The notes: generated by a model not told the origin, from the sequence alone. A stretch of 64,000 bases of DNA from Bacilli bacterium (GCA_017626405.1 JAGAIS010000006.1:71100-135099); one strand, 5' to 3'. Positions 16,504-26,370 are shown, numbered from the stretch's first letter. Numbers and translations: made by a program.

Positions 16504-18285
16504 CTATTCAATATTTTTATTATTAAAATCTGTTAAATACTTCTTTAGACTTATAGCAACATTCTCCGGTATAATTTCAGACAGTTCTTCAATTGATGCT
16601 TCACTCATTTTCTTGACACTTCCGAACTTCTTAATAAGATTTTTCTTTCTTACAGAACCAATACCCCCAATATTATCAAGTATACTGGCTATTGATCCTT
16701 TACTTCTAAGAGTTCTATGGTAATTAATCGTATATCTATGAACTTCATCTTGAATTCTCGTCAAGTAATGAAATAAATTAGAATGTCTATCTATTTCAAA
16801 AGTCTCTAAAGTATCTCCATCTAACAATAGATTCGTTCGGTGATGATCATCTTTAACCATACCACATACTTTAATTTTTTTATCTAAACCGAGTTCCATC
16901 AAAGTATCTTTAATTGCACTTATCTGTGCTTTGCCACCATCAGCCAGAATTAAATCAGGAAGTTCTGAATGCTCAACTAAAGCACGATAATATCTTCTAT
17001 ATGTTACTTCTTTCATCGTATGATAATCATCATTCATATCAACAGATACTTTATACTTTCGATAGTCATTTTTCGATGGAAGTCCATTTTTGTATACTAC
17101 CATTCCCGATACTGCAGCATCTCCAAATAAATTAGAATTATCAAAAGAATCAATGCGATTAATTTTAATACCAAGTAAGCTTTCCAATTCTGAATTAGCC
17201 CCACTTGTACGCATAATTTCGTTATTTATAGTTTCAAAGTTGTTGTTTAAATTAATAGTTGCATTCTCTTTTGCCATTTTTAGAAGTTTATTCTTAGGCC
17301 CACGCGATACATATATAAACTCAGTTCCAACAGCTTGGCTAAGTAAATCCAAGTTTAACTCGGAAGGAACAATTACTTCTTTAGGAATTTCATTCTTTTG
17401 ATAGAAAAGTGCAATGTAAGATTCGCAAGTCTCAATTGCGTCATCATTCATTACCATAATTTTATTCTTTCCACCAACTAATTTTCCATTTCTAATAAAG
17501 AATATCTCGATAGATAAGAATCCATTTATCTCAACGTAGTTGATGACATCGCGGTTTATAAAATCATGTAAATCAATTTTCTGCTTTTCCATAACCACTT
17601 TTATATAGTCGAGTTCGCCCTTTAATTCGAGAGCAACTTCATAATTTAAATTATTTGAATGATATTCAATCATCTCAGTGAGCTTATTAATTATAATCTT
17701 CTCATTGCCTCCAAGGAAACTTACTATTTCATTTTCCATTTTATCTAATGTATCTTTATCGATTTTTTTTACACAATATCCCAAACATTCATGAATATGA
17801 TAGTAAAGGCACACTTCTTTTGGACATCCATTGCATTTTTTTAAAGGATATAACCTATTTAATAAATTAACGATTCTTCTTGCCGCATAGGCATTTACAT
17901 AAGGGCCGAATAGATGTCTATCTTTTTTTCTTTTAACATTTAAGTATCTAACTACTTTTAAAGTAGGATATGGCGATCTTGAATACTCTATATAAGGATA
18001 ACTCTTATCATCTCTAAGTAGTATATTATACTTAGGATCATACTTTTTAATTAGATTTATCTCTAAGATAAAAGATTCCAATTCCGAATTAGTTACAATA
18101 TATTCGAAATCAGCAATTTCCGAAACTAATACTTTAGTTTTGCCCGTAACTCTTCCAGTAAAGTAAGAACTCAAACGATTTTTAAGATCTTTTGCTTTCC
18201 CAACATATATAATAACTCCATCTTTATCTTTCATCTGATAACTTCCAGGAAGATGTGGAACAAGGCTTAATTTTTCCTTAAACAT
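16504..18285 (-). CDS. uvrC: Excinuclease ABC subunit C
   Basis: Makes the dual incisions in nucleotide-excision repair. 593 residues from ATG 18285, chosen because AGGAGGGGT stands 5 bases before it; the 10 extra upstream codons precede this site. Order: GIY-YIG nuclease (~10-90, PGSYQMKDKDGVIIYVGKAK), a Cys cluster (CNGCPKEVCLYYH...CLGYC, ~155-175), UVR motif (~200-230), RNase H-like nuclease (RIDSFDNSN, ILADGGKAQ) and C-terminal HhH repeats (~530-590). Confidence 0.96.
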   Translation of the reverse strand: MFKEKLSLVPHLPGSYQMKDKDGVIIYVGKAKDLKNRLSSYFTGRVTGKTKVLVSEIADFEYIVTNSELESFILEINLIKKYDPKYNILLRDDKSYPYIEYSRSPYPTLKVVRYLNVKRKKDRHLFGPYVNAYAARRIVNLLNRLYPLKKCNGCPKEVCLYYHIHECLGYCVKKIDKDTLDKMENEIVSFLGGNEKIIINKLTEMIEYHSNNLNYEVALELKGELDYIKVVMEKQKIDLHDFINRDVINYVEINGFLSIEIFFIRNGKLVGGKNKIMVMNDDAIETCESYIALFYQKNEIPKEVIVPSELNLDLLSQAVGTEFIYVSRGPKNKLLKMAKENATINLNNNFETINNEIMRTSGANSELESLLGIKINRIDSFDNSNLFGDAAVSGMVVYKNGLPSKNDYRKYKVSVDMNDDYHTMKEVTYRRYYRALVEHSELPDLILADGGKAQISAIKDTLMELGLDKKIKVCGMVKDDHHRTNLLLDGDTLETFEIDRHSNLFHYLTRIQDEVHRYTINYHRTLRSKGSIASILDNIGGIGSVRKKNLIKKFGSVKKMSEASIEELSEIIPENVAISLKKYLTDFNNKNIE

Positions 18286-18374
18286 GAGTACCCCTCCTAC
18301 TAAGATATTATACACTAAAATAGATTATTTTAAAAACATATGTTATAATCTAGACATGATTTGAGGTGTTTTAA

Positions 18375-18728
18375 ATGAAACTATTAAATACCATTACAAA
18401 AGAAGTAAAAAAATCTAAATTTATCGGTTATATGTACAAAATAGAAAGCAATGAAGAAATTGAAGAAATACTTGCAAGTATAAAAGAAGAACACAAGAAA
18501 GCGCGCCATATACCATACGCTTATAAACTAACTAATTCAGCAAAGAAAACTGATGATAAAGAGCCCAAAAATACAGCAGGTCTACCAATATACAATTGTC
18601 TTGAAAGAAATAATCTCGAGAATACATTGATATTAATTGTTAGATACTTCGGTGGAACTAAATTAGGAGTTGGTCTTCTTACTAGAACATATGCTAATGT
18701 TGCTAATGAATTAATAGCGAATAAGTAA
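18375..18728 (+). CDS. YigZ/IMPACT-family protein, short form
   Basis: 117 residues covering only the N-terminal UPF0029/IMPACT domain (KSKFIGYMYKI, the ARHIPYAYKL block and VRYFGGTKLGVGLLTRTY). Full-length YigZ is ~200 residues with a C-terminal DUF1949 domain; that domain is absent and no remnant follows, since the next gene starts 40 bp on. Probably a genuine single-domain form. Family members are linked to ribosome rescue and translation control. Ribosome site TGAGGTGTTTTAA. Confidence 0.8.
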   Translation: MKLLNTITKEVKKSKFIGYMYKIESNEEIEEILASIKEEHKKARHIPYAYKLTNSAKKTDDKEPKNTAGLPIYNCLERNNLENTLILIVRYFGGTKLGVGLLTRTYANVANELIANK

Positions 18729-18768
18729 TAAAACTATAATATAATAATATATTTTATTAGGTGAAATA

Positions 18769-19110
18769 ATGAAAAAATATATTAATATTGCTTTAATCCC
18801 GTTAATATCAATTCTGACATCTAGTATTATATTCAGTATCATAAATCTATTTGAAATAGCTATACACCCAGCCTTCTATCTCATAATAATGATTATTACC
18901 TCATTAATAATTGGATATTTAACTGGCTTAAAATGTAAAGATAAAGGATACTTAAAAGGATTAATAGTGGGTGGAATATTTATTGTTTTCTTATTCTTAA
19001 TATCAATAATAATAACTAGAGATATTAAGATATATACTATTCTATATTATTTAATAATAATAACTTCAACTACTCTTGCAGCCATGATTGGAGTGAATAA
19101 AAAAAATTAG
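18769..19110 (+). CDS. TIGR04086-like four-helix membrane protein
   Basis: 113 residues with four transmembrane helices (about 8-30, 35-52, 64-83 and 88-106). GYLTGLKCKDKGYLKGLIVGG matches the YrzE/TIGR04086 pattern known from Firmicutes; function unknown. TTAGGTGAAAT precedes the start. Separated from the opposing dtd by a terminator. Confidence 0.65.
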   Translation: MKKYINIALIPLISILTSSIIFSIINLFEIAIHPAFYLIIMIITSLIIGYLTGLKCKDKGYLKGLIVGGIFIVFLFLISIIITRDIKIYTILYYLIIITSTTLAAMIGVNKKN

Positions 19111-19133
19111 AATAATAGAATTCTAATTTTTTT
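19102..19133 (+). terminator. Terminator of the four-helix protein gene
   Basis: AATTAGAAT (19105-19113) with ATTCTAATT (19120-19128), loop AATAGA, then a T run. The stop codon is inside the stem. Confidence 0.8.
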
Positions 19134-19164
19134 ATTTGCTAATAAATACATAAAATCAATAATG

Positions 19165-19608
19165 CTATTTAGCTTTTGAATCAATTATAATAGTAATAGG
19201 TCCATCATTTATAATATTAACTTCCATTTCTGCACCAAATACTCCAGGAAGAGTACAAACCGATTCATTAAGTCTCCTATTAAACTCCTCATATAACTTA
19301 ATAGCATCTTCACCCTTCATTGCATTGATGTAACTCGGTCTATTTCCATCTTTGGTATTTGCTTGAAGAGTGAATTGACTAATTGAAAGAATAGAACCTC
19401 CAACATCTAAAATAGACTTATTCATAATTCCCTTTTCATCATCAAAGATTCTTAGATTTAAAACCTTTTTTACAATATATTCTAAATCGGATATATCATC
19501 ATCTAAAGCAAAACCAACAAGTAAGACAAGTCCTGAATCGATTTCACTAATTAATTCATTATTAACTGATACACTTGAATGTTTACTTCTTTGAACTACT
19601 ACTTTCAT
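19165..19608 (-). CDS. dtd: D-aminoacyl-tRNA deacylase
   Basis: Removes D-amino acids (and glycine from tRNA-Ala) from tRNA. 147 residues, with the cross-dimer active-site motifs SQFTL (~79-83) and the C-terminal NDGPITII (GP motif), and NRPSY in place of the common RPSF. The ATG overlaps the stop of the alarmone enzyme gene by one base (TAATG), the conserved rel-dtd pairing of Firmicutes. Confidence 0.95.
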   Translation of the reverse strand: MKVVVQRSKHSSVSVNNELISEIDSGLVLLVGFALDDDISDLEYIVKKVLNLRIFDDEKGIMNKSILDVGGSILSISQFTLQANTKDGNRPSYINAMKGEDAIKLYEEFNRRLNESVCTLPGVFGAEMEVNIINDGPITIIIDSKAK

Positions 19609-21758
19609 TAATACCTCTTAACACTTTCTATAAAACTTAGATTCTTTAGATCGCTAATGAATAAATCTAGAGAATCTTTACTTTGAACTTTAACCACTAA
19701 ATCATAATAAGTATTACTATTTCTATTTACTTCATTAATACCACTTACAGTAACATTTCTAATAGTTGCTGCTGTTACAATATCTAAGACATTATTATTT
19801 ATTCCATTAGTTAAAATAGATAAGTGACATATATATTTAGTATTTTCTCGATCAGAATTTGGATTCCACTCAACATCTATTAGTCTATTTACTACTCCAG
19901 TTAGATTAGCACAATCAGTTTTATGAATAGTAATTCCCTGACCCTTAGTTATATAACCTACTATTTTATCGCCATATACAGGTTTACAACATGAAGCCAA
20001 ATTTACTAATATATCATCACAACCAGATACAATAATATCATTTTTATAATTTATCTTATTATTTTGATTAATATTAACCTTATCCAATAATAGATCTTTA
20101 ACATCATTCTTATTTTCAAATAGAAGATTAACTACATAGAAAGGTGTGTACCTTAAAGAACCTATATTAAGATATACTTCATCTAAAGAAGAAACTTTTA
20201 GGTCCTTAATTAATTTATCGATTTTATCCTGCTCATAAGCAAGAGAAAAACTGATTTTTTCCCTTCTCAATTCGCGTTCGAATAATTCTTTACCACGAGC
20301 GATATATTCTTCGCGATCTTTCTTAGAAAAGTATGCTTTTATCTTTGTTTTAGCTGCTGTAGTCTTTGCAATATTTATCCAATCTTTATTTGGCGTACTA
20401 TTTTGATTAGTCATTATTTTTACAACATCGTTATCTTGTAGTACATAGTCTAATGTAACCATTGTATCATTTACAATTGCTCCTACAGTCGTATCTCCAA
20501 CTTTTGAGTGAATGCGATAAGCAAAGTCAATTGGGGTTGATCCTGCAGGAAGTTCAACAACATCTCCTTTAGGAGTAAATACATAAATTGAATCAGTTAG
20601 CAATTCACTTGATACATTATCGACAAAATCATCATCATTAGTTATATCATCTGAATTAGCTTCAATAATGTTTCTAAACATTTGAAGTTTTTGTTCCATA
20701 ACACTTTGAATATTCTTGCTAGAATTTTCCTTATAAGACCAATGACTTGCTACTCCATGCTCTGCTATTTCATCCATCTCTTTTGTTCTTACTTGCACTT
20801 CAATAGGAAGCCCATTAGGTCCAAAAACACCAGTATGTAGCGATTGGTATGAATTCCCTTTAGGCATGGCAATATAATCCTTAAAACGTTTAGGAATAGG
20901 TCTAAATAGCGAATGTATAATACCGATTATTAAATAACAATCAGACTCCTCTTCACATATTATACGTATGCCCATAATATCATAGATTTTACTCCATACA
21001 TGTCCATTACTCAATTTGTTGTGCAAAGATGCGACAGATTTAACTCTCCCCTTAATCTTATATTCAATATTGTGATCATTTAAAGAATCAATAATTTCAT
21101 TCATTACATCACTTAAAATACCTTCAAGTTCAACTCTTGGTGCTGGTAACTCTGATTCTATCTCCTCATAGATATCTGGTTTTAAATATCTAAAACTTAA
21201 ATCTTCAAGTTCTTCTTTTAATTCATTAATTCCAAGTCTTGCAGCAATAGGTACTAAAACATTCCAAGTTTCTAAAGCTTTCTGTTTTTGCTTATCTTTT
21301 GATAAACCCTCATTAGTTCTAAGATTATGAACTCTTCCAGCAAGTTTTAAGATAAGTACTCTTACATCTTCAGATAATGCAACAAGCACTTTTCTCAAAT
21401 ACATAGAAGATGATTCCGAATAATCTGTTAAGTGAAGGCGATTTACATTAGTAAGTGAATTAATAATGTTCTTAACATCAACGCCAAATAATCTCTCGAT
21501 TTCATCTAAAGTCGAAGAACCATGATCAATTGTCTCGTGTACAAGAGCACATACAACAGTAGTAGCATCTACATTTAAATTAGCAACAATTATAGCTACA
21601 TTTAAAGGATGGCTTATGTATTCTTCTCCATTTTTTCTCTTCATTCCCCTATGTTGCTCGCACGCAAATTCATAGGCTTTATTTATTTCATCAATTTCCT
21701 CTTTTGAATATCTATTTTCAATAGAAATATCCAATAACTTAGAAAATAATTCTTCCAT
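19608..21758 (-). CDS. rel: RelA/SpoT-homologue alarmone enzyme, hydrolase site degenerate
   Basis: (p)ppGpp enzyme of the long RSH type, 716 residues. Order: HD hydrolase domain (~20-170), synthetase (~230-350), TGS (~395-455), helical and zinc-finger-like part (SCCKPVYGD), ACT (~640-716). In the HD domain His50 and His74 remain, but the HDxxED pattern reads HETIDH and KLADR reads KLAGR (Gly141), so several metal and catalytic residues are altered. The synthetase keeps IYDIMGIRII, RFKDYIA, SYQSLHT and EVQVRT. It is therefore probably a synthetase with little or no hydrolase activity. Coupled to dtd. Confidence 0.93.
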   Translation of the reverse strand: MEELFSKLLDISIENRYSKEEIDEINKAYEFACEQHRGMKRKNGEEYISHPLNVAIIVANLNVDATTVVCALVHETIDHGSSTLDEIERLFGVDVKNIINSLTNVNRLHLTDYSESSSMYLRKVLVALSEDVRVLILKLAGRVHNLRTNEGLSKDKQKQKALETWNVLVPIAARLGINELKEELEDLSFRYLKPDIYEEIESELPAPRVELEGILSDVMNEIIDSLNDHNIEYKIKGRVKSVASLHNKLSNGHVWSKIYDIMGIRIICEEESDCYLIIGIIHSLFRPIPKRFKDYIAMPKGNSYQSLHTGVFGPNGLPIEVQVRTKEMDEIAEHGVASHWSYKENSSKNIQSVMEQKLQMFRNIIEANSDDITNDDDFVDNVSSELLTDSIYVFTPKGDVVELPAGSTPIDFAYRIHSKVGDTTVGAIVNDTMVTLDYVLQDNDVVKIMTNQNSTPNKDWINIAKTTAAKTKIKAYFSKKDREEYIARGKELFERELRREKISFSLAYEQDKIDKLIKDLKVSSLDEVYLNIGSLRYTPFYVVNLLFENKNDVKDLLLDKVNINQNNKINYKNDIIVSGCDDILVNLASCCKPVYGDKIVGYITKGQGITIHKTDCANLTGVVNRLIDVEWNPNSDRENTKYICHLSILTNGINNNVLDIVTAATIRNVTVSGINEVNRNSNTYYDLVVKVQSKDSLDLFISDLKNLSFIESVKRY

Positions 21759-21767
21759 AAAATCACT

Positions 21768-22019
21768 CTATTCATTATTATTTAATTTATCAATTACATA
21801 GTCCTCATATGATTTATCACTAGTATTCAATATATTATCCACCATTGAGGCCAATGTTAAATTTTTTGCATTCTTCCAATTATATTCTTTATTATAATTC
21901 CATATGTCAATTTCTTTTACAATTTTTATTCCGTTAAGTAAAAGTTCATGTCTCTTTGTACGCAAAGCAGGAAGAACTTTCTTATATAGTTCTGTCTGTG
22001 AGTTTATTGTTTTTTCCAT
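21768..22019 (-). CDS. ComN-like post-transcriptional regulator
   Basis: 83 residues. The pattern LPALRTKRHELLLNGIKIV..IWNYNKEYNWKN..LASMVDNILN resembles the Post_transc_reg (ComN/YrzD) family, which in Bacillus affects comE mRNA. TTAAAGGTGATAAT precedes the ATG. It lies 9 bp upstream of the alarmone enzyme on the same strand, so likely one operon (comN-rel-dtd). Confidence 0.55.
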   Translation of the reverse strand: MEKTINSQTELYKKVLPALRTKRHELLLNGIKIVKEIDIWNYNKEYNWKNAKNLTLASMVDNILNTSDKSYEDYVIDKLNNNE

Positions 22020-22098
22020 ATTATCACCTTTAATTAAATACGTAATTCTATCATATATATATTATATAACAATTTTTATATCAATAAAAGGAGATAAA

Positions 22099-23382
22099 AT
22101 GAAAAATGTATTTTTAAAATCAACTATTATACTCATAATAGGAACACTCATTACAAAAATTATCGGTTTCTTCATTAAAATAGTTGCAACAAGAATCCTT
22201 GGCAATAGTTATTATATTTACACTTTAATTATGCCAACGTATTCTCTTTTAATAACAATTACTCAATTAGGACTCCCAAACGCTATATCAACAATTATTT
22301 CAAAATCAAAATATAAAAGTATACATGTACTATCGAGTATTATACCAATATCTCTATTGTTTAATATATTCATCATGTCAATCGTTATTGTATTTGCTGA
22401 TAATTTAGCAATTGACTTGCTAAAAAACCCTGATACATACTATCCTATTATTGCACTAACTGGAATTTTACCATTTACATGCATATCAGGAATAATTAAA
22501 GGATACTTTTTTGGAAAGCAGAATATGATTCCCAATGCTATGAGCAATATAATTGAGCAATTCATAAGACTAATGTTAACTGTATTAATAGTACCTATAT
22601 TTGTAAAATTAAACCCAATTCTTGCCGTATCAGTATATATTTTAACAAATGCCATTACCGAAATAGTTCAAATATTTATCTACCTTCTATTTATGCCAAA
22701 CAAAACAAATATCAAATTAAGAGACTTAAAACCTAAAATACCAATATTAAATGAAATATTGAGTATAAGCATTCCAACGCTTACTGGTAGAATTTTTGCA
22801 AATATCTGCTACTTTCTCGAACCAATTATTCTAACTAATATTTTATTATTTGTCGGCTATTCTAGCGAATATATAACTACAGAATATGGAATATACAACG
22901 CATACGTCATTCCAATGCTAACAATGTTTTCCTTCTTTTGCATCGCTCTCAATACGACCTTAATTCCTGAAATATCAAAAAACTATAGAAGTAAAACTAC
23001 AGTAAAGAAAAAACTTAGAATATCTCTAATTATCTCATTAGGCCTCGGAATTGTAACTTCACTAATAACTTTTACCTTCGGAGAGTCCCTTCTTCACCTT
23101 ATCTATAATACAGATAATGGAGTTGAATATTTGCGAGTACTATCAATATTTTTCTTTGCATTCTACCTAGAAGGGCCACTAAATAGTACATTAATAGCAT
23201 TAGAATTATCAAACTACTCGATGAAGGTAACCATCTCAACTTGTATAATAAAACTAATTATATTAAGTATTCTTAGTTTTACGAGCATTGGTATTTACGG
23301 ATTAATTATATCCGAAATAGTCGATATTTACTTGGTAGTAATACTAAATTCTAAAAAGTTACATAAACTTGGTTATCTATAA
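22099..23382 (+). CDS. MATE/MOP-family flippase, polysaccharide- or lipid II-exporter-like
   Basis: 427 residues with about 12 transmembrane helices. The N-terminus (KSTIILIIGTLITKIIGFFIKIVATRILG) is typical of the SpoVB/MurJ-like branch of the MOP superfamily. Start at ATG 22099 after AAAGGAGATAAA; the longer open frame upstream crosses the divergent comN gene and is rejected. Shorter than SpoVB/MurJ (~500 residues, 14 helices), so the last helices may be missing. Likely role: flipping an undecaprenyl-linked precursor. Confidence 0.78.
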   Translation: MKNVFLKSTIILIIGTLITKIIGFFIKIVATRILGNSYYIYTLIMPTYSLLITITQLGLPNAISTIISKSKYKSIHVLSSIIPISLLFNIFIMSIVIVFADNLAIDLLKNPDTYYPIIALTGILPFTCISGIIKGYFFGKQNMIPNAMSNIIEQFIRLMLTVLIVPIFVKLNPILAVSVYILTNAITEIVQIFIYLLFMPNKTNIKLRDLKPKIPILNEILSISIPTLTGRIFANICYFLEPIILTNILLFVGYSSEYITTEYGIYNAYVIPMLTMFSFFCIALNTTLIPEISKNYRSKTTVKKKLRISLIISLGLGIVTSLITFTFGESLLHLIYNTDNGVEYLRVLSIFFFAFYLEGPLNSTLIALELSNYSMKVTISTCIIKLIILSILSFTSIGIYGLIISEIVDIYLVVILNSKKLHKLGYL

Positions 23383-23412
23383 AAAAGAAGTTATCCTTGT
23401 TTGATAACTTCT
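23380..23412 (-). terminator. Terminator of tig
   Basis: AGAAGTTATC (23386-23395) with GATAACTTCT (23403-23412), loop of 7, T tract on the minus strand at 23385-23380. The tig stop codon lies inside the stem. Confidence 0.85.
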
Positions 23413-24635
23413 AGTGCAGCTTTCATCTTAAGATCGTATTCAACCATTTCTTCTCCACCTATAGCTGATAGGAATTCTTCTTCCTTCATGTTATATTGTT
23501 CAGAAACTTTCTTAATTTCTTCTTTGATACTTTCTTTAGTTACAGTAATATTCTCAACCTTAATAATTTCTTCTAATAGATATCTAGTTTTAATTCTAGC
23601 AATAGCTTGAGGTTTTAACATAGTTTTAAAGTCCTCAATTTTTCCGCCAGTTAGACTCAAGTATTGTTGTAATGTTACTCCTTGCATTGACAATTCTTGT
23701 TCGTATTGTTTCATCATTCTATCTACTTCAGTATCGATAATTTCATTATTAATATCAACTGTCATATTATCTGTAGCTTTATGTAGTAATTCATCTAGGT
23801 ATTTTTCTTCAGCTTCATGTTCTTTTTGCTGAGTTAACTCATCTTTAACATGATTTTTAAGTGTCTCAAGATCTTTAACGCCTTCAATGCCTAAATCTTC
23901 AAAGAAATCTTCATTAATTTCAGGTTTTACTCTTTCTTTAATTTCTCTAACAGTTACAGTAAAAGTTACTTTTTTACCTTTTAAATCTTGAACGTAATCT
24001 TCAGGGAAAGTTAAATTTAATTCTTTAGTTTCATTTACTTTCATTCCAACTAATCCCTCTTCGAATCCAGGAATAAAAGTATGACTTCCGATTTCTAGAG
24101 GATAATTTGCACCAGATCCACCATCTAACTTTTTGCCATCAACAACACCTTCGAAGTCGATTACTGCAGTATTTCCTTCACTTACGCTTCCGTTTTCCTT
24201 AATTACAACTTCAGCCATATGTTCTCTAATGTGTTCTATTTGATGTTCAATTTCCTCATCAGTGACTTTAACTTTATCACGTTTAATGCCTAATTTCTTA
24301 TATTCACCTAATTTTACTTCAGGTTTAGATATAAATGTAAATTTAACCTTACAAGATTTTGCATCAACATGTTCAATTGAAACATTTGGTTCACATACTA
24401 ATTCAACATTAGCTTCATCTAATGCATCTTTATACTTACTTTGAATTACTTCATCACAAGCATCCATAAATAATGCTTCGATACCAACTTTCTTAATAAA
24501 TATATCTTTTGGTACAGATCCCTTTCTAAATCCATCTACTTTTATATCTTTCTTCTTTTTAGTGTAGGCTTTATCTAGGAAACTTTCCCATTCTTTACCC
24601 TTAACTTCAATTTCTACTTCTTTAACATTTTTCAT
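23391..24635 (-). CDS. tig: Trigger factor
   Basis: Ribosome-bound chaperone and peptidyl-prolyl isomerase. 414 residues: N-terminal ribosome-binding domain with GFRKGSVPKD (signature GFRKGKxP, ~36), FKBP-like domain (~150-235, VIDFEGVVDGK to VTFTVTVREIKER), and the helical C-terminal chaperone domain. Start preceded by GAGGGAAAAT. Single gene with its own terminator. Confidence 0.95.
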   Translation of the reverse strand: MKNVKEVEIEVKGKEWESFLDKAYTKKKKDIKVDGFRKGSVPKDIFIKKVGIEALFMDACDEVIQSKYKDALDEANVELVCEPNVSIEHVDAKSCKVKFTFISKPEVKLGEYKKLGIKRDKVKVTDEEIEHQIEHIREHMAEVVIKENGSVSEGNTAVIDFEGVVDGKKLDGGSGANYPLEIGSHTFIPGFEEGLVGMKVNETKELNLTFPEDYVQDLKGKKVTFTVTVREIKERVKPEINEDFFEDLGIEGVKDLETLKNHVKDELTQQKEHEAEEKYLDELLHKATDNMTVDINNEIIDTEVDRMMKQYEQELSMQGVTLQQYLSLTGGKIEDFKTMLKPQAIARIKTRYLLEEIIKVENITVTKESIKEEIKKVSEQYNMKEEEFLSAIGGEEMVEYDLKMKAALEVIKQG

Positions 24636-24726
24636 ATATTTTCCCTCTCTTTTTAATACTAGAAGTATTATATATTAATATTTACCTTAAATCAAGAAAC
24701 ATTTTTTCATTTTAAGTAAATATACA

Positions 24727-25179
24727 TCACATGCTTCTTCCTTTTTCAATATTGTAATTTAGACGATTTTTATAATTAATGATTGCAAGTTTTTCACGTA
24801 CTTGCGCATCTAAGAAAACTAGTTTATGAATATAATCTTTATATTCCTGATTGCTCAAAAATTTTTTATATTGTAAATCAACTACTGATTTTAATCTAGC
24901 TATTTCATCTAGTAATATTTCAAAATCTCCCTCATCTGATTCATCATCATCTTGATATAGAAACTTTAATATAATAGAACTCAGTTTAGCAAATTTCTTC
25001 TCAAATTTTTTCGTTAGGACATGTTCTATCATTTCAGGTTTATAAATAGTTACTGAATTAACTTTAATATAAGGTTTTTCTCCATTATTCTTAGGTCTAA
25101 ATTTATAACCTTCAAGATCATATTCCATATATATAATCTCCCCTGTAGTGGAATCCTTCTTAATTAAATAACTACTCAT
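24727..25179 (-). CDS. Hypothetical protein, 150 residues
   Basis: Not recognised. Soluble. The N-terminal half is beta-like (EIIYMEYDLEGYKFRPK, YIKVNSVTIYKPEM) and the second half helical, with an acidic patch DDDESDEGDFE near 77-87. Consensus AGGAGGTG before the start, 11 bp downstream of trmD on the same strand, so probably the last gene of the rimM-trmD operon. Confidence 0.65.
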   Translation of the reverse strand: MSSYLIKKDSTTGEIIYMEYDLEGYKFRPKNNGEKPYIKVNSVTIYKPEMIEHVLTKKFEKKFAKLSSIILKFLYQDDDESDEGDFEILLDEIARLKSVVDLQYKKFLSNQEYKDYIHKLVFLDAQVREKLAIINYKNRLNYNIEKGRSM

Positions 25180-25190
25180 ATAAACACCTC

Positions 25191-25856
25191 CTAACTTTTT
25201 AAATCTGGTCTAACCTCTCTAGTCTTTAAATCTGCCTGGCTTTTTCGCCATTCATCAATTTTTTTATGATCTCCAGATAATAATACTTCCGGAACCAACA
25301 TTCCTCTAAAATCCCTCGGTTTAGTATAATTTGGATAATCTAACACCAAAGGATCACTAAAAGAATCATTTAAATGGCTCTCTTCATTGATAACACCAGG
25401 AATCAATCTCGTAACAGCATCAACTATTACCATTGCTGGAATCTCTCCTCCAGTTAATACATAATCACCAATTGAAAGTTCCATATCGACAACACTTTTA
25501 ACTCTCTCATCGAATCCTTCATAGTGTCCACATATTAGTATTAAATGTTTTACTTTACTTAAATCATATGCAATTGATTCTTTAAAAGGAATCCCCGAAG
25601 GTGTAAGTAAGACAACCAGTGAATCATCTGTTTTAATATCATTTATACAATCGATGATTGGTTGACACATGAGAAGCATTCCAGCTCCTCCACCAAATGG
25701 AGTATCATCGACCTTTTTATGAGGATCAAGAGAATAATCACGGAAATTATAATAATCGATTGTAACCAAATTGGAGTCCATTGCTCTTTTAATTATTGAA
25801 TCGTTAAATACCGACTCAAACATTCCTGGGAATAAAGACACGATACTTATTCTCAT
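25191..25856 (-). CDS. trmD: tRNA (guanine-N1)-methyltransferase
   Basis: Forms m1G37 in tRNAs to prevent frameshifting. 221 residues of the SPOUT class with the knotted SAM site: FGGGAGMLL, GHYEGFDERV (~113-122), SIGDYVLTGGE and the C-terminal linker. The ATG overlaps the rimM stop by 4 bp (ATGA). Confidence 0.96.
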   Translation of the reverse strand: MRISIVSLFPGMFESVFNDSIIKRAMDSNLVTIDYYNFRDYSLDPHKKVDDTPFGGGAGMLLMCQPIIDCINDIKTDDSLVVLLTPSGIPFKESIAYDLSKVKHLILICGHYEGFDERVKSVVDMELSIGDYVLTGGEIPAMVIVDAVTRLIPGVINEESHLNDSFSDPLVLDYPNYTKPRDFRGMLVPEVLLSGDHKKIDEWRKSQADLKTREVRPDLKS

Positions 25857-26341
25857 AATATTAACTCCTTTGCTTCTTCTTTCAAATATATTATACCCTC
25901 ATTAAAATCGATTCTATCAATAAAATCTCCCTTAACTGGAACATAGTAGACAATATTATCATATTTGATTTCAATTAAAGAATTAACACCATTATTATAG
26001 TCATTTACAATACCCATTTCAACACCATCAATGAAAGTTCGCATTCCAATTAAATCACTTAAGATATATTCGTCATCAGCAAGTTTTAAATCATTCCTAT
26101 CAAAATAGACATTAGATCCTTTAAAAGGTATTGCTTCATTTATATCATTAATACCTTCAAGCGTAACCATGTCCCATTCTTTATGTACGCGATATGAAAG
26201 AATCTTGTATTTACATCCTCTAATAATTAAAAAATGTCCCACAACAAAAACCCGATTTTTAAATTCAAAATCAGACTTAATTCGAATCTCTCCTTTGATT
26301 CCATGCGTATTTACAATTTTTCCAATAAAAACACTATTCAT
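25853..26341 (-). CDS. rimM: 16S rRNA processing protein
   Basis: Assembly factor for the 30S head domain. 162 residues: N-terminal RimM barrel (IGKIVNTHGIKGEIRIKSD) and C-terminal PRC barrel (~95-160). Classic rimM-trmD order, but rpsP and rplS, which usually flank the pair, are not here. Confidence 0.93.
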   Translation of the reverse strand: MNSVFIGKIVNTHGIKGEIRIKSDFEFKNRVFVVGHFLIIRGCKYKILSYRVHKEWDMVTLEGINDINEAIPFKGSNVYFDRNDLKLADDEYILSDLIGMRTFIDGVEMGIVNDYNNGVNSLIEIKYDNIVYYVPVKGDFIDRIDFNEGIIYLKEEAKELIL

Positions 26342-26370
26342 AACATTCCTCTTAAGTGCATATTATATAC

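Noticed and set aside
18729-18768. Frameshifted C-terminal half of YigZ
   Set aside because: Only 40 bp separate the stop from the next gene start, with no homologous coding in any frame.
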